Program-made: the position numbers and the translations under genes
Source of the DNA: JBOHUC01 sp050733935
GTDB lineage: Bacteria > Eisenbacteria > RBG-16-71-46 > DASYSL01
Assembly (NCBI GenBank): GCA_050733935.1
Contig: JBOHUC010000016.1
Span: 1-64,000, forward strand
Direction: 5' to 3'
Length of the DNA: 64,000 nt
Notes under the pieces: model-generated
Told to the model about the DNA's origin: nothing
Database searches by the model: none
Seen by the model: the letters and a program-made list of their open reading frames with translations, nothing else
Shown here: positions 1 to 8,743 of the stretch, one piece after another
How positions within the stretch are numbered: position 1 is the first letter of the stretch
Layout: each line of letters begins with the position of its first letter

Positions 1-313
1 CCACGTGGGCGGGAGCCTTCGCGTGCGCGGCCGCTGCCGGAGCGGGCGCCGCAGCGGCCGACTCGTCGAGCTTCTCGCCGGGCGCGAGCAGGATCGCGAT
101 CCTCTCCCCGATCGGCACGGTCCCCGAATCCACGAGGATCTTCCCGATCGTTCCGGCGGCCGGCGACGGAACCTCGATCGTGATCTTGTCGGTCATGATC
201 TCGACGAGCGGCTCCTCCTCCTTCACGGAGTCACCGACGTTCTTGAGCCACTTCGAGATGGTGCCCTCGACCACGCTCTCGCCGAGCTGGGGGACCACGA
301 TGTTGACCGGCAC
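1..313 (-). CDS. Dihydrolipoamide acyltransferase (E2), N-terminal part
   Basis: Partial gene; it runs off the left edge, so only about 104 N-terminal codons are visible. It is the lipoyl domain of the E2 core of a pyruvate or branched-chain 2-oxoacid dehydrogenase complex, which carries acyl groups from E1 to CoA in the cytoplasm. Reading the minus strand gives PVNIVVPQLGESVVEGTISK, then the lipoylated-lysine loop IMTDKITIEVPSP around residue 42, then an Ala/Pro-rich linker. The start is GTG at 313, preceded by AAGGAGGA at good spacing and only 17 bases after the E1 beta stop, so it belongs to the same operon. The catalytic domain is outside the window, so the substrate cannot be decided. 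Confidence 0.9.
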   Translation of the reverse strand, partial: MPVNIVVPQLGESVVEGTISKWLKNVGDSVKEEEPLVEIMTDKITIEVPSPAAGTIGKILVDSGTVPIGERIAILLAPGEKLDESAAAAPAPAAAAHAKAPAHV

Positions 314-330
314 GGGCGTCTCCTCCTTGA

Positions 331-1362
331 TCAGTAGGCGGCGGCCTGCCGCAGGGTGTTCATGATGCGGTCGAGCTGCGGAAGGAACTCCTGCTCCATC
401 GTCGGTGCGAACGGCATCGCCGGAACGTCGGGTGCGGCGACGCGGTAGACCGGCGCGTCCAGGTATTCGAACACGGTCTCCGTGATCGTGGCCGCAATCT
501 CCGCCCCCATGCCGAGCGTCTTCTGGTCCTCGTGGACGATCACGCAGCGGCCGGTCTTCTTCGCGGACTCGCAAATCGTCTCGCGGTCGAGCGGCTGCAG
601 GCACCGCAAGTCCACGACCTCGACCTCGATGCCCTCGGCCGCAAGCTTCTCGGCGGCCTCGAGCGTCCGGTGGAGCATCAATCCGTACGAGAACGCGCTC
701 ACGTGCCGGCCCGCGCGCCGCACCTTGGCGGGGCCGAGCTCGATCGTGTAGTCGCCGTCCGGGATGATCTCCTTGATTGAGCGGTAGAGCTTCTTGTGCT
801 CGAAGAACAGCACGGGATCCGGGTCACGGATCGCGGCCTTGAGCATCCCCTTCGCGTCCGACGGGAACGCAGGAACGCACACTTTGATGCCCGGCGTGTG
901 CACGAACCACGCCTCGACCGACTGCGAGTGATAGAGGCCGCCCGACACGTCGCCACCGTACGGACAGCGAATGACGACCGGGCAGGTCCAGCTCCCACCC
1001 GTGCGATAACGGATGCGCGAGGCCTGCTCGACGATCTGGTCCATTCCGCACGTGATGAAGTCCGCGAACTGGATCTCGGGAATGGGGCGCATGCCGACGA
1101 GTGCTGCGCCGACGCCGGCGCCCACGATCATCGACTCGGACAGCGGCGAATCGATCACGCGATCGGCGCCGAATTTCTCCCAGAGTCCCTTCGTCGCCTT
1201 GAAGACGCCGCCGTAGAAACCGATGTCCTCGCCGATGCAGAACACGCGCTCGTCGGCTTCCATCTCCTCGTACATGGCCTCCGTGATCGCTTCGATGAGC
1301 GTCTTCGGCTTCGCGGCCTGAGAGGCGTTTCCGGTCTGGGTCTGCACTGCGGTGGTCGCCAT
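331..1362 (-). CDS. 2-oxoacid dehydrogenase E1 component, beta subunit
   Basis: 343 residues, the normal length for the separate beta subunit of pyruvate or branched-chain 2-oxoacid dehydrogenase E1. It forms an alpha2beta2 heterotetramer with the alpha subunit encoded upstream and decarboxylates the 2-oxoacid with thiamine diphosphate. Recognisable segments are EAITEAMYEEMEADERVFCIGEDIG near the start (read here as the GED motif that contacts thiamine diphosphate), SPLSESMIVGAGVGAALVGM, and the C-terminal transketolase-type domain with VVDLRCLQPLD and VIVHEDQ. The first about 18 residues (Gln/Thr/Ala rich) are extra. Gene order is alpha, thioesterase, beta, E2. Pyruvate versus branched-chain specificity cannot be told from sequence by eye. 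Confidence 0.93.
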   Translation of the reverse strand: MATTAVQTQTGNASQAAKPKTLIEAITEAMYEEMEADERVFCIGEDIGFYGGVFKATKGLWEKFGADRVIDSPLSESMIVGAGVGAALVGMRPIPEIQFADFITCGMDQIVEQASRIRYRTGGSWTCPVVIRCPYGGDVSGGLYHSQSVEAWFVHTPGIKVCVPAFPSDAKGMLKAAIRDPDPVLFFEHKKLYRSIKEIIPDGDYTIELGPAKVRRAGRHVSAFSYGLMLHRTLEAAEKLAAEGIEVEVVDLRCLQPLDRETICESAKKTGRCVIVHEDQKTLGMGAEIAATITETVFEYLDAPVYRVAAPDVPAMPFAPTMEQEFLPQLDRIMNTLRQAAAY

Positions 1363-1374
1363 GGACTCCTCTTC

Positions 1375-1908
1375 CTACGGTTGGGTCCCGCGGGCCGGCT
1401 GCGTGGCCGGTGCGGAAACGGCGCTGCGCTCGGCGCGGCGCCTCAGTCGGTCCTTCCTGCGGGCCTCCGCCCGCGCGTGCTCTTCCTCATCTTCGGGCCG
1501 CACCAGGAGCGGCGTCACCGGAACGGGAGCCCCGTTCTCGTCGATCGCGACGAACGTGAGAAACGCAGTGCTCGTGTGCTTCCGTGCGGTCGAGTTCAGA
1601 TCCTCCGACTCGACGTCCACCTGCACTTCCAGGGACGTGCGCGAGGTGTGCGTCACGCGGGCCTTCAGGATCGCGAGTTGGCCCATGCGAATCGGCGCCT
1701 CGAACGACAGGTCATCCATCGAGGCCGTCACGCACAGCTTTCGCGCGTGCCGGTGGGCGGTGATCGCCGCCACGACGTCGATCCAGTGCATCACAGTGCC
1801 GCCGAGCACGTTTCCGATCGTGTTCGTGTCGTCCGGCAGGACGAGCTGCACCATCTCGGTCGCCGACTCGCTCGCCGGCTTCGGCGTGGGTGACGCGGCG
1901 GAGCTCAC
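1375..1908 (-). CDS. Acyl-CoA thioesterase, hotdog fold (YciA/BFIT type)
   Basis: 177 residues. Hydrolyses acyl-CoA to free acid and CoA in the cytoplasm. The hotdog signature is clear: MVQLVLPDDTNTIGNVLGGT followed by VMHWIDVVAAITAHRHA (helix of the fold) and later ASMDDLSFEAPIRMGQLA, with the Asn-Gly-Gly and Asp positions typical of the YciA/BACH group. A charged Arg/Glu tail of about 35 residues follows the domain. The start is GTG at 1908, three bases after the E1 alpha stop (TAG at 1914-1912), and the gene sits between the E1 alpha and E1 beta genes. That placement suggests it relieves acyl-CoA made by the complex or recycles CoA; the exact substrate is inference. Confidence 0.88.
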   Translation of the reverse strand: MSSAASPTPKPASESATEMVQLVLPDDTNTIGNVLGGTVMHWIDVVAAITAHRHARKLCVTASMDDLSFEAPIRMGQLAILKARVTHTSRTSLEVQVDVESEDLNSTARKHTSTAFLTFVAIDENGAPVPVTPLLVRPEDEEEHARAEARRKDRLRRRAERSAVSAPATQPARGTQP

Positions 1909-1911
1909 CGG

Positions 1912-2937
1912 CTATCGGTACCCACCGAACGTCCCGGGAGCGAACACGTCCTCGTACGCGGCCTCGGGCGGAGAGTACGGCTGCGCCTCGGCCCACGTGA
2001 GCGCGTCCTCGATCTCCTTCTGGATCTCCCCCTTGATGCGCTCGGGATCGCTCGCCGCAAGCACGCCCTCGTCGACGAGCAGCTTTTCGAAGCGCGGCAG
2101 CGGATCCTTCTTCTTCCACGCCTCGACTTCCTCGTCGCTCCGGTAGTTCGCCGGATCGATCTCCGAGTGCCCGTACCAGCGATAGGTCTTCCCCTCGATC
2201 AGCGTCGGCCCGCCGCCGTTGCGCGCGCGGTCGATCGCCTTCGAGGCGGTTTCGTACACCTCGACGACGTCGTTGCCGTCGATCGTGATGCCCGGAATGC
2301 CATAGGCCTTCGCGCGCTCGGACAGGTCCGTGAGCGCGGTCTGCAGATGGAGCGGCACCGACTCGGCCCACAGGTTGTTCTGGATGAAGTAGACGGCCGG
2401 CAGCTTGTGCACGCCCGCGAAGTTGAGCGCCTCGTGGAAGTCGCCGCGCGCGGTGCCGCCGTCGCCCGTGTAGGCGATCGCGACCAGGCCGTTCTTCTGC
2501 ATCTTGTACGCGAGCGCGACGCCGGTCGCGACCACGTACTGTGCGGCGACCGTCGAGGCCGGAGTGAGCACGCGCAGCGGCGCGTAGCCGTAGTGACACG
2601 GGTGCGACTTGCCGCGATCCGGAGAGACGGCACGGGCGAGGATCTGCGCGAAGATGACGCGCGTCGGGACGCCCTTGCCGATCGAGGCGGGAAGCTCGCG
2701 ATGCGACGGCCCGACGAAGTCGAGCTCCTTGAGGCAGAACGCCGGGACGAGCGTGATCGCCTCCTGCCCGACGGCGGTGTACATGTTGCCCAGCATGCGG
2801 CCCTGCCGGAACAGCTTGCGGCCGCGCTCGTCGATGAGACGCGACAGCCAGAGGCGCCGGTAGAGGTCGCGCAGGCGGTCTTCGGACAGATCGAGGTGGC
2901 CGAGGGCGCTGCCCGCGGACTTGGTCCGACTGCTCAC
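1912..2937 (-). CDS. 2-oxoacid dehydrogenase E1 component, alpha subunit
   Basis: 341 residues from GTG at 2937, chosen because AAAGGGGGAT lies just upstream; the same frame stays open much further across the kinase gene, but that is a shadow. The thiamine diphosphate motif is visible as AYTGDGGTARGDFHEALNFA ending with IQNN about 30 residues on, and the phosphorylation-loop region reads TYRWYGHSEID. With E1 beta it catalyses oxidative decarboxylation of a 2-oxoacid and transfers the acyl group to lipoyl-E2. FIQNNLWAES and the GIPGITIDGND stretch look more like the branched-chain/archaeal-type pyruvate group than E. coli AceE. First gene of the operon; a sigma70-like promoter lies at 3061-3089. 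Confidence 0.93.
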   Translation of the reverse strand: MSSRTKSAGSALGHLDLSEDRLRDLYRRLWLSRLIDERGRKLFRQGRMLGNMYTAVGQEAITLVPAFCLKELDFVGPSHRELPASIGKGVPTRVIFAQILARAVSPDRGKSHPCHYGYAPLRVLTPASTVAAQYVVATGVALAYKMQKNGLVAIAYTGDGGTARGDFHEALNFAGVHKLPAVYFIQNNLWAESVPLHLQTALTDLSERAKAYGIPGITIDGNDVVEVYETASKAIDRARNGGGPTLIEGKTYRWYGHSEIDPANYRSDEEVEAWKKKDPLPRFEKLLVDEGVLAASDPERIKGEIQKEIEDALTWAEAQPYSPPEAAYEDVFAPGTFGGYR

Positions 2938-3060
2938 CAGATCCCCCTTTCGTGGGTCGGCGTGGCGTTCGGCTGGCGCGGAGACGGCCGGGAGGGCAGT
3001 CCCGGCCGGGACGGCAGGGAGACCTGGAACAGGCTGCCGCGCGCGGAATGGGTCGGCGGC

Positions 3061-3089
3061 ATTATAGGAAGGCCCCCGGACGCGGGCAA
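3061..3089 (-). promoter_or_regulatory. Predicted sigma70-type promoter of the 2-oxoacid dehydrogenase operon
   Basis: On the minus strand TTGCCC (3089-3084), a 17-bp spacer, then a perfect TATAAT (3066-3061). Transcription would begin near 3054, leaving a leader of about 115 bases before the E1 alpha GTG at 2937. The same TTGCCC -35 recurs upstream of alr and murQ. Confidence 0.6.
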
Positions 3090-3189
3090 GGGGCGCCCGC
3101 CGCGTCGCTTTCGTGCGACTTTCGCCCGATCCGCGGGCAGAGCAGGATGCTCGGACGAATTCCCCCCGGAAGGGTACGGGCGTCACGGC

Positions 3190-5523
3190 ATGACCGGTTC
3201 CCGGCTGGGGCACTACACGATTCTCGAGCTTCTCGGTTCCGGCGGAATGGGCGACGTCTACCGCGCGCGGGTCGAGCGCCTGCAGCGCGACGTTGCGATC
3301 AAGGTCATTCGCAAGGAAGTGATCGCCGACGAATCCTACCGTCGGAGATTTCGCCAGGAAGCACTCGCACTCTCCCAGCTCAACCATCCGAACATCCAGA
3401 CGGTCCACGATTTCGACACCCAGGACGGGCAGGACTTTCTGGTCGTCGAGCTCCTGACGGGCACGTCCCTTCGAAGCCGGATTTCCGGAAAGCCGGTTGC
3501 GGAGCCGGAGATCCTCCGCGTCGGGCTCGATCTTGCGGCCGCTCTCGAAGAAGCCCATGGGAAGTCGATTGTCCACCGCGACGTCAAACCCGAGAACATC
3601 CGGGTCCTGCCTGATGGCCGTGCGAAACTGATCGACTTCGGACTCGCCGTGCGCCACGCCATCGACGCCACGACCGTGGCTTCGCTCACGGACGTTCACC
3701 TGGCAGTGGGAACTCCCGCCTACCTGTCTCCCGAGCGGTGGCGCGGCTCGAGGGCCGACGCACAATCCGATCTCTATGCTCTCGGCGTCGTGCTGTACGA
3801 GCTTGCGACCGGCCGCAAGCCACACGATAAGGAGACGATCGAAGAGCTCGTCCATGCCGTGACCCAGGAACGACCGAAGTCGCCGCGCGAGCTCAACCCC
3901 GCGCTGTCGGCCGGTCTCGAATCCGTCGTCCTTCGATTGCTCGAACCGGACCCTCAACGCCGATACGCATCGGCGCGCGAGCTTCGGGCCGACCTCGAGA
4001 GAGTCCAGGCGGGCCGGGCTCCGCACGTCGTCCCTTCGAGATTCCGAAGCGCAGTTCCGGCGCTCGTGGCCCTCGGGGTGATCGCCGCGGGGGTCTTCTA
4101 CCTCACGGTCGTCCGGCCGAAACCGCCGAGGGACATCGGAGCGACGGGAGAGGTGGCTTCGATCGGCGTGCTGCCGTTCGAGAACCTTTCGCGCAACCCC
4201 GATCTCGAATACCTGGCGGACGGCCTGGCCGACGAGCTCGCGGTCCAGGTCGCGCGAAACACCTCCCTTCGTGTGGTTTCGCGCGCCTCCACCATGTTGT
4301 TCAAGGGCTCGCCGAAACCTCTTTCGGAGATCGGACACGACCTGCGCGCGAGTGTTCTCCTGACTGGATCGGTGCTGCCCTCGGGAGATTCCCTCGACTT
4401 CCGCGTTCAGCTCATCGAGGCCCGGAGCGCACGACTCCTCTGGGGCCAGAGTCACACGGCCACGCTCGGGAGCATCGGATCGCTTCAGCGACAGGTCGCG
4501 CAGGAGATCTGGAGGGTCCTCGGCCTGGCACTGCCCACGGCCGCCGAAGAGGCGCCGCAACCGCCGGCGCCCGTGAACCCTAAGGCTCACGATGCGTACC
4601 TGCGCGGCCGCTACTACTTTCATCAGTACACGACGGACAGCTTCCGGCGGGCCCTCGACGAATTCGAGCGCGCGATCTCGATCGATCCAATGTACGCCAT
4701 GGCGTACGCGGGCCTGGCCGATTGCTACTGGGGAGCCTCGGAGTACGCGATGAGCGCGGACATCGCGATGCCACGGGCGCGCGCGGCCGCACAGCGTGCC
4801 CTCGACCTCGATCCGCATCTCGCGAACGCACACGCTGCGCTCGGCACCGTGAGCCTCATGTACGACTGGAACTGGTCCGCGGCGAACGGGCAATTCGTCC
4901 GGTCGCTCGAGCTCAACCCGAGCGACGCTTCGGCGCGTCAGCAGTACGGCATGTACCTCGTGACCCAGGGACGATCCCCGGAGGCGGATTCCCAGCTCGC
5001 GAAGGCGCGGGAGCTCGATCCTCTCTCTCCTATGGTCGGGGCGATGAGCCTGTGGCCCTCCTACTTCGACCGGCGGTTCGCCGTGACGATTCGCGAGGGA
5101 AGCCGCCAGCTCGCCGCGGGCACGGGGCTCCCCCTGGCGCACCAGATCGTGGGGCTCGCCCGTCTCGAGAGCGGGGAGCTCCCCCGCGGGCTTGCCGAAA
5201 TCGAACAGAGCACGCGCGAGGATTCGAGCGCATTCGCCCTCGGCTTCCTGGGATATGCCTATGCGCGATCCGGGCGAAGGGACGAGGCGCTCGCGATCGT
5301 CCGGAGACTCGAGACGCGGCCCACCGTGGAGTACGTTCCGGCCTACGAGCTGGCCACGATCTATTCTGCGTTACAGGACTCCGATCGGGCCTTTGAATGG
5401 CTGGAACGGGCGCGTGAGGAGCACTCGAGCTTCATGACTCTCATACCGTTCGATCCACGCCTCGACGGCATCCGAAGAGATCCACGGTTCCAGGTGGCGT
5501 TGCGGAAGGCAGGCCGCAGCTAG
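3190..5523 (+). CDS. Membrane serine/threonine protein kinase with TolB-like and TPR C-terminal region
   Basis: 777 residues. An Hanks-type kinase domain (about 9-275) carries the glycine loop LGSGGMGDVYRAR (15-27), VAIK lysine 38, HRDVKPEN (129-136) and DFG (149-151). A single membrane segment around 288-308 (ALVALGVIAAGVFYLTVV) puts the rest outside the cytoplasm. Next comes a TolB-like/adenylate-cyclase-associated segment (about 321-450: IGVLPFENLSRNPDLEYLADG) and then tetratricopeptide repeats to the end. Such proteins are one-piece receptors that phosphorylate cytoplasmic partners; ligand and target are unknown. The start ATG 3190 is the one adjoining the kinase fold; the frame is open upstream to 2167 but antisense to E1 alpha. 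Its stop overlaps the convergent gene at 5520 by 4 bases. Confidence 0.9.
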   Translation: MTGSRLGHYTILELLGSGGMGDVYRARVERLQRDVAIKVIRKEVIADESYRRRFRQEALALSQLNHPNIQTVHDFDTQDGQDFLVVELLTGTSLRSRISGKPVAEPEILRVGLDLAAALEEAHGKSIVHRDVKPENIRVLPDGRAKLIDFGLAVRHAIDATTVASLTDVHLAVGTPAYLSPERWRGSRADAQSDLYALGVVLYELATGRKPHDKETIEELVHAVTQERPKSPRELNPALSAGLESVVLRLLEPDPQRRYASARELRADLERVQAGRAPHVVPSRFRSAVPALVALGVIAAGVFYLTVVRPKPPRDIGATGEVASIGVLPFENLSRNPDLEYLADGLADELAVQVARNTSLRVVSRASTMLFKGSPKPLSEIGHDLRASVLLTGSVLPSGDSLDFRVQLIEARSARLLWGQSHTATLGSIGSLQRQVAQEIWRVLGLALPTAAEEAPQPPAPVNPKAHDAYLRGRYYFHQYTTDSFRRALDEFERAISIDPMYAMAYAGLADCYWGASEYAMSADIAMPRARAAAQRALDLDPHLANAHAALGTVSLMYDWNWSAANGQFVRSLELNPSDASARQQYGMYLVTQGRSPEADSQLAKARELDPLSPMVGAMSLWPSYFDRRFAVTIREGSRQLAAGTGLPLAHQIVGLARLESGELPRGLAEIEQSTREDSSAFALGFLGYAYARSGRRDEALAIVRRLETRPTVEYVPAYELATIYSALQDSDRAFEWLERAREEHSSFMTLIPFDPRLDGIRRDPRFQVALRKAGRS

Positions 5524-6056
5524 CGATCGCCTGCTCGAGGCTCGGGGTCGCAACGAACCGTCTTCGTTCCCGGAAACGTCCATATGAACCCGACGAGGCC
5601 TCCGAGCATCCCGGCCGCAAGCGCCGCGCCGGCCGGGCTCAACGGAAACTCTCCCGGGACCTCCTTGACGAACACCGCGGCGGCCAGGGCTCCGATCGTC
5701 GCGCCCAGGACGACTCCTTGCCAGCGGAACTCCCGCCGATGGCTCAGCGACACGAACTCCGTCGGCGCGAGCTCGAGCACGCCCGTGGAGGCCTGTGAGT
5801 TCGTCGATGGTGCGAGCGGGCGCAGGCGCAACCGATCCGGATTCCGGGCCGTCTCGTCGAAGAGCCATGACTCGGAATGGCCGTCCACGAAATGGACTTC
5901 CACCTTCCTTCCACGGTTGATTTCCGCATCGATGCGATCCAGGCAGTCCGCATGCGCCCCCCTCACCGGTGTGACGAGGAACGACGCAATGTTTGCAACG
6001 AGGAGGACGAGAGAGGTCCGCGTCCCGGGCCTCCCCCTCCCCCGGACGCCGCTCAC
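5520..6056 (-). CDS. Hypothetical exported or membrane protein
   Basis: 178 residues, not recognised. A basic N-terminus is followed by a hydrophobic stretch (SLVLLVANIASFLVTPV, about 15-31) ending near AHA, which looks like a signal peptide. A short beta-rich part mentions HFVDGHSESWLF. Two glycine/alanine-rich hydrophobic segments follow near residues 115-132 and 140-160 (GVVLGATIGALAAAVFV; AGAALAAGMLGGLVGF), a glycine-zipper look. The GTG start at 6056 overlaps the phosphorylase stop as GTGA, so it is the last gene of the nucleoside-salvage operon and translation is probably coupled. Function unknown; an inner-membrane or envelope protein is the safest reading. Confidence 0.6.
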   Translation of the reverse strand: MSGVRGRGRPGTRTSLVLLVANIASFLVTPVRGAHADCLDRIDAEINRGRKVEVHFVDGHSESWLFDETARNPDRLRLRPLAPSTNSQASTGVLELAPTEFVSLSHRREFRWQGVVLGATIGALAAAVFVKEVPGEFPLSPAGAALAAGMLGGLVGFIWTFPGTKTVRCDPEPRAGDR

Positions 6057-7387
6057 TCGACTCGCTCGAGGACGAGCGAACGGAGCCGCGCCACTTGGTC
6101 TCGGATCTCGAACGAGTCCCGAACGGCGGCCGCGATCCCCTCCCCGGTATCGTTCGACGTGTGCATCTCCGCAAGAAGGCCACCGGGTTCGACCGCATCG
6201 CCGACTTTCACATGAAGAATGATTCCAACCGCAGGGTCGATGCGCTCCCCGGCCTTTCTCCGCCCGCCGCCCAGGGCCACCACGGCCTCGCCGACCGCGT
6301 ACGAATCGATCCCCGTGACGCGGCCCGAGCGCGGCGCGACGACCGGTTCGACCCGCCTCGCGCGCGGCAGGCCTGCCGGCTCGTCGAGCACGGAGACGTC
6401 CCCTCCCTGCTCCCGCACGATGCGACGGAATTTCTCGAACGCCGCGCCGCTGTCGAGCACGCCCGTGGTGCGCGTCCGGGCCTTCTCGAGATCGCGCTCG
6501 AGTCCGGCGAGCACGAGCATCTCGGACGCGAGGGCGAGCGTGAGCTCGCGCACGTCGCCTGGACCGCCGCCCTTCAGGATCTCGACCGACTCGGCGACTT
6601 CGAGCGCATTGCCGACCGCGCGTCCCAGAGGCTGGTCCATGTTCGTCACGAGCGCGGTCGCCCGTCGCCCGAGGCGCTTCGACACGTCGAGCAATCCGCG
6701 CGCGAGCGTTTGCGCCTGCTCGAGCTCACGCATGAACGCGCCCCGTCCGGTCTTGACGTCGAAGACGACCGCCTCGGTGCCGCTCGCGTACTTCTTGGAC
6801 AGGATGGACGCGATGATGAGCGGAATGGACTCGACGGTCGCCGTCACATCGCGGAGCGCGTAGAGCTTGCCGTCGGCCGGGGCGAGGTCCTTCGTCTGGG
6901 CGCCGAACGCGAGCCCGAGCTCGCGCACCTGGCGCTGGAAGCGCTCCGGATCGAGGGCGGTCGTGAAGCCTGGAATGGATTCGAGCTTGTCGAGCGTTCC
7001 GCCCGTGTGGCCGAGACCGCGCCCCGAGATCATCGGAACGTACGCCCCGCAGGCGGCGACGAGGGGTGCGAGCGGCAGCGAGATCTTGTCGCCCACTCCG
7101 CCCGTCGAATGCTTGTCCACGGTCGGGCCGGGGAGACCTTCGAAGCGGAGCACCCGTCCCGAGTGCAGCATTGCTTCGGTGAGCTCGAACGCTTCGGCGT
7201 CGTCGAGGCCCTGGAAGTACACCGCCATGAGCCAGGCCGACATCTGATAGTCGGGGACGTCGCCCCGCGTGTACGCGTCGATCCACGCGCGAACGGCGCC
7301 CGGTGCGTGCCGGGCGCCGTCTCGTTTCGCGCGCACCATGGCGCGCGCATCGACCGTCGCGCGCGGATCGCCGGGATCGCGCGCCAT
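6053..7387 (-). CDS. deoA: Thymidine/pyrimidine-nucleoside phosphorylase
   Basis: 444 residues, the family length. Cleaves thymidine or other pyrimidine nucleosides with phosphate to base and (deoxy)ribose-1-phosphate. Seen: the phosphate-binding family signature near KHSTGGVGDKISLPLAPLVA, MISGRGLGHTGGTLDKLES, the substrate lysine region SILSKKYASG and VFDVKTGRGAFM. The C-terminal PyNP domain contains GIDSYAVGEAVVALGGGR. The ATG at 7387 shares one base with the deoC stop (TGATG); a second Met 16 codons later (MVRAKRDGA) matches the usual family start equally well. Together with deoC and cdd it makes a salvage route from cytidine/deoxycytidine to deoxyribose-5-phosphate and glycolysis, apart from phosphopentomutase, which is not seen here. 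Whether it prefers thymidine or uridine is uncertain. Confidence 0.92.
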   Translation of the reverse strand: MARDPGDPRATVDARAMVRAKRDGARHAPGAVRAWIDAYTRGDVPDYQMSAWLMAVYFQGLDDAEAFELTEAMLHSGRVLRFEGLPGPTVDKHSTGGVGDKISLPLAPLVAACGAYVPMISGRGLGHTGGTLDKLESIPGFTTALDPERFQRQVRELGLAFGAQTKDLAPADGKLYALRDVTATVESIPLIIASILSKKYASGTEAVVFDVKTGRGAFMRELEQAQTLARGLLDVSKRLGRRATALVTNMDQPLGRAVGNALEVAESVEILKGGGPGDVRELTLALASEMLVLAGLERDLEKARTRTTGVLDSGAAFEKFRRIVREQGGDVSVLDEPAGLPRARRVEPVVAPRSGRVTGIDSYAVGEAVVALGGGRRKAGERIDPAVGIILHVKVGDAVEPGGLLAEMHTSNDTGEGIAAAVRDSFEIRDQVARLRSLVLERVE

Positions 7388-8319
7388 CAGTACGTGCCTT
7401 CCACCTTCTCTCCGCGCAGGATCTTGATCGACGCGCTCGTCCCGAGGCGCGTCGCGCCGGCTTCGATCATCTTCATCGCGTCCTCCTGCGTCCGGATTCC
7501 GCCGGCGGCCTTGATGCCCATGTCCGACCCCACGACCTGCCGCATGAGCTTCACGTCTTCGAGCGTCGCTCCCCCGGCCGCGAACCCGGTGGACGTCTTC
7601 ACGAAATCCGCTCCGGCCGCCTTCGCGAGCGAGCAGCCGGCGATCTTCTCCTCGGTCGTGAGGAGCGCCATCTCGAGGATCACCTTGGAGACGACGTGCG
7701 GCCCGCACGCCTCGACGACCGCGCGGATGTCGCGCTCGACGCGCGCATGGTCGTGCGACTTGAGCGCGCCGATGTTGATCACCATGTCGATCTCGCGTGC
7801 GCCGTCCTCGATGCAGCGGCGGGTCTCGAACGCCTTGACCTCGGTCAGCGTGGCTCCGAGCGGGAATCCGACGACTGTGCACACCTTGACGGCCGAGTCG
7901 CGGAGGAGCCCGGCACAGAGCGACACCCATGTCGGATTGATGCACACGGACGCGAAGCAGTTCTCGGACGCCTCGCGGCACAGGCGCTCGATCTCCGCGC
8001 GGGAAGCCTCGGGCTTCAGGAGGGTGTGATCGATGCGGGCGCCGATGCCCGTCTGATCGGGCGGACAGTATCCGAGGCCCGTCGAGACGCGCGTGGCGCC
8101 GACCGAGAGCGCCGATTCGACCTCGACCGCGCAGTGGTCCGCGCAGGGTCCCCACGCGTCGCAGCGATCGCAGCCCGGACGGCCGCCCGTCGAACGTGGA
8201 TCGCGCGCGTACCCGTGCATCGCGGCCGCGGCGGCCCCGGGCGAAGCGGATCCGGAGAGCTCGGCGACGACGAGGCGCGTGATGCGGTCGATCAGCTCTT
8301 CGCGGGAAGGGGTCGGCAT
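7387..8319 (-). CDS. deoC: Deoxyribose-phosphate aldolase with Cys-rich N-terminal extension
   Basis: 310 residues against about 220 for typical DeoC. Splits 2-deoxyribose-5-phosphate into glyceraldehyde-3-phosphate and acetaldehyde. The class I aldolase core is clear: DMVINIGALKS, the Schiff-base lysine in DFVKTSTGF, and KAAGGIRTQEDA. The first about 85 residues are additional and include four cysteines in the short run CDRCDAWGPCADHC (C-x2-C-x5-C-x3-C), which could bind a metal or iron-sulfur cluster. The start ATG 8319 lies 10 bases after the cdd stop, behind an AGGACG motif; the frame stays open to 8430 inside cdd. Same operon as cdd and the phosphorylase. Confidence 0.9.
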   Translation of the reverse strand: MPTPSREELIDRITRLVVAELSGSASPGAAAAAMHGYARDPRSTGGRPGCDRCDAWGPCADHCAVEVESALSVGATRVSTGLGYCPPDQTGIGARIDHTLLKPEASRAEIERLCREASENCFASVCINPTWVSLCAGLLRDSAVKVCTVVGFPLGATLTEVKAFETRRCIEDGAREIDMVINIGALKSHDHARVERDIRAVVEACGPHVVSKVILEMALLTTEEKIAGCSLAKAAGADFVKTSTGFAAGGATLEDVKLMRQVVGSDMGIKAAGGIRTQEDAMKMIEAGATRLGTSASIKILRGEKVEGTY

Positions 8320-8329
8320 GCGTCCTGGC

Positions 8330-8743
8330 TCAGCGGTCTTTCGATGACGCGTCCGGCGAGTACGAGCGGAAAGGGCGCGGCATGAGTTCGGCCAGGCGCT
8401 GCCGCTCGACCGGGCCGGATCGTCCAACAAGCAGGATCTCGAGATCCGGGACGAACTCGAGCAGGACCTGGCGGCACGAGCCGCACGGCGGCGTGGGCTC
8501 CGTGGCTTCGGTCGCGACCGCGAGCGATTCGAAGTCGCGCTCTCCCGCCGTCACCGCGGCGTGCACGGCCGCCCGTTCCGCGCACACGGAGAGCCCGAGG
8601 GAGGCGTTCTCGACGTTCGCTCCGCGGAACACGCGGCCCGAGCGCGTCCGGAGCGCCGCCCCGACCGGAAAGTTCGAGTACGGAGCGTGCGCGTTCTTGA
8701 GAGCTGCGCGCGCCTCCGCGATCAGCGCATCCGTGTCGCTCAA
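8330..8743 (-). CDS. cdd: Cytidine deaminase
   Basis: 137 residues, the size of the small tetrameric cytidine deaminases. Converts cytidine and deoxycytidine to uridine and deoxyuridine. The zinc site is complete: NVENASLGLSVCAERAAVHA (Cys plus catalytic Glu) and PPCGSCRQVL (two Cys). The N-terminal APYSNFPVGAAL motif is also typical. Start ATG 8743 overlaps the stop of the small upstream gene by four bases (8740-8743). Feeds the pyrimidine phosphorylase encoded two genes downstream. Confidence 0.95.
   Translation of the reverse strand: MSDTDALIAEARAALKNAHAPYSNFPVGAALRTRSGRVFRGANVENASLGLSVCAERAAVHAAVTAGERDFESLAVATEATEPTPPCGSCRQVLLEFVPDLEILLVGRSGPVERQRLAELMPRPFRSYSPDASSKDR

Noticed and set aside
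1912..5142. Open minus-strand frame of 1076 codons
   Set aside because: Only 1912-2937 is the E1 alpha gene. The remainder is antisense to the kinase, with Arg/Glu-rich shadow composition and no homology.
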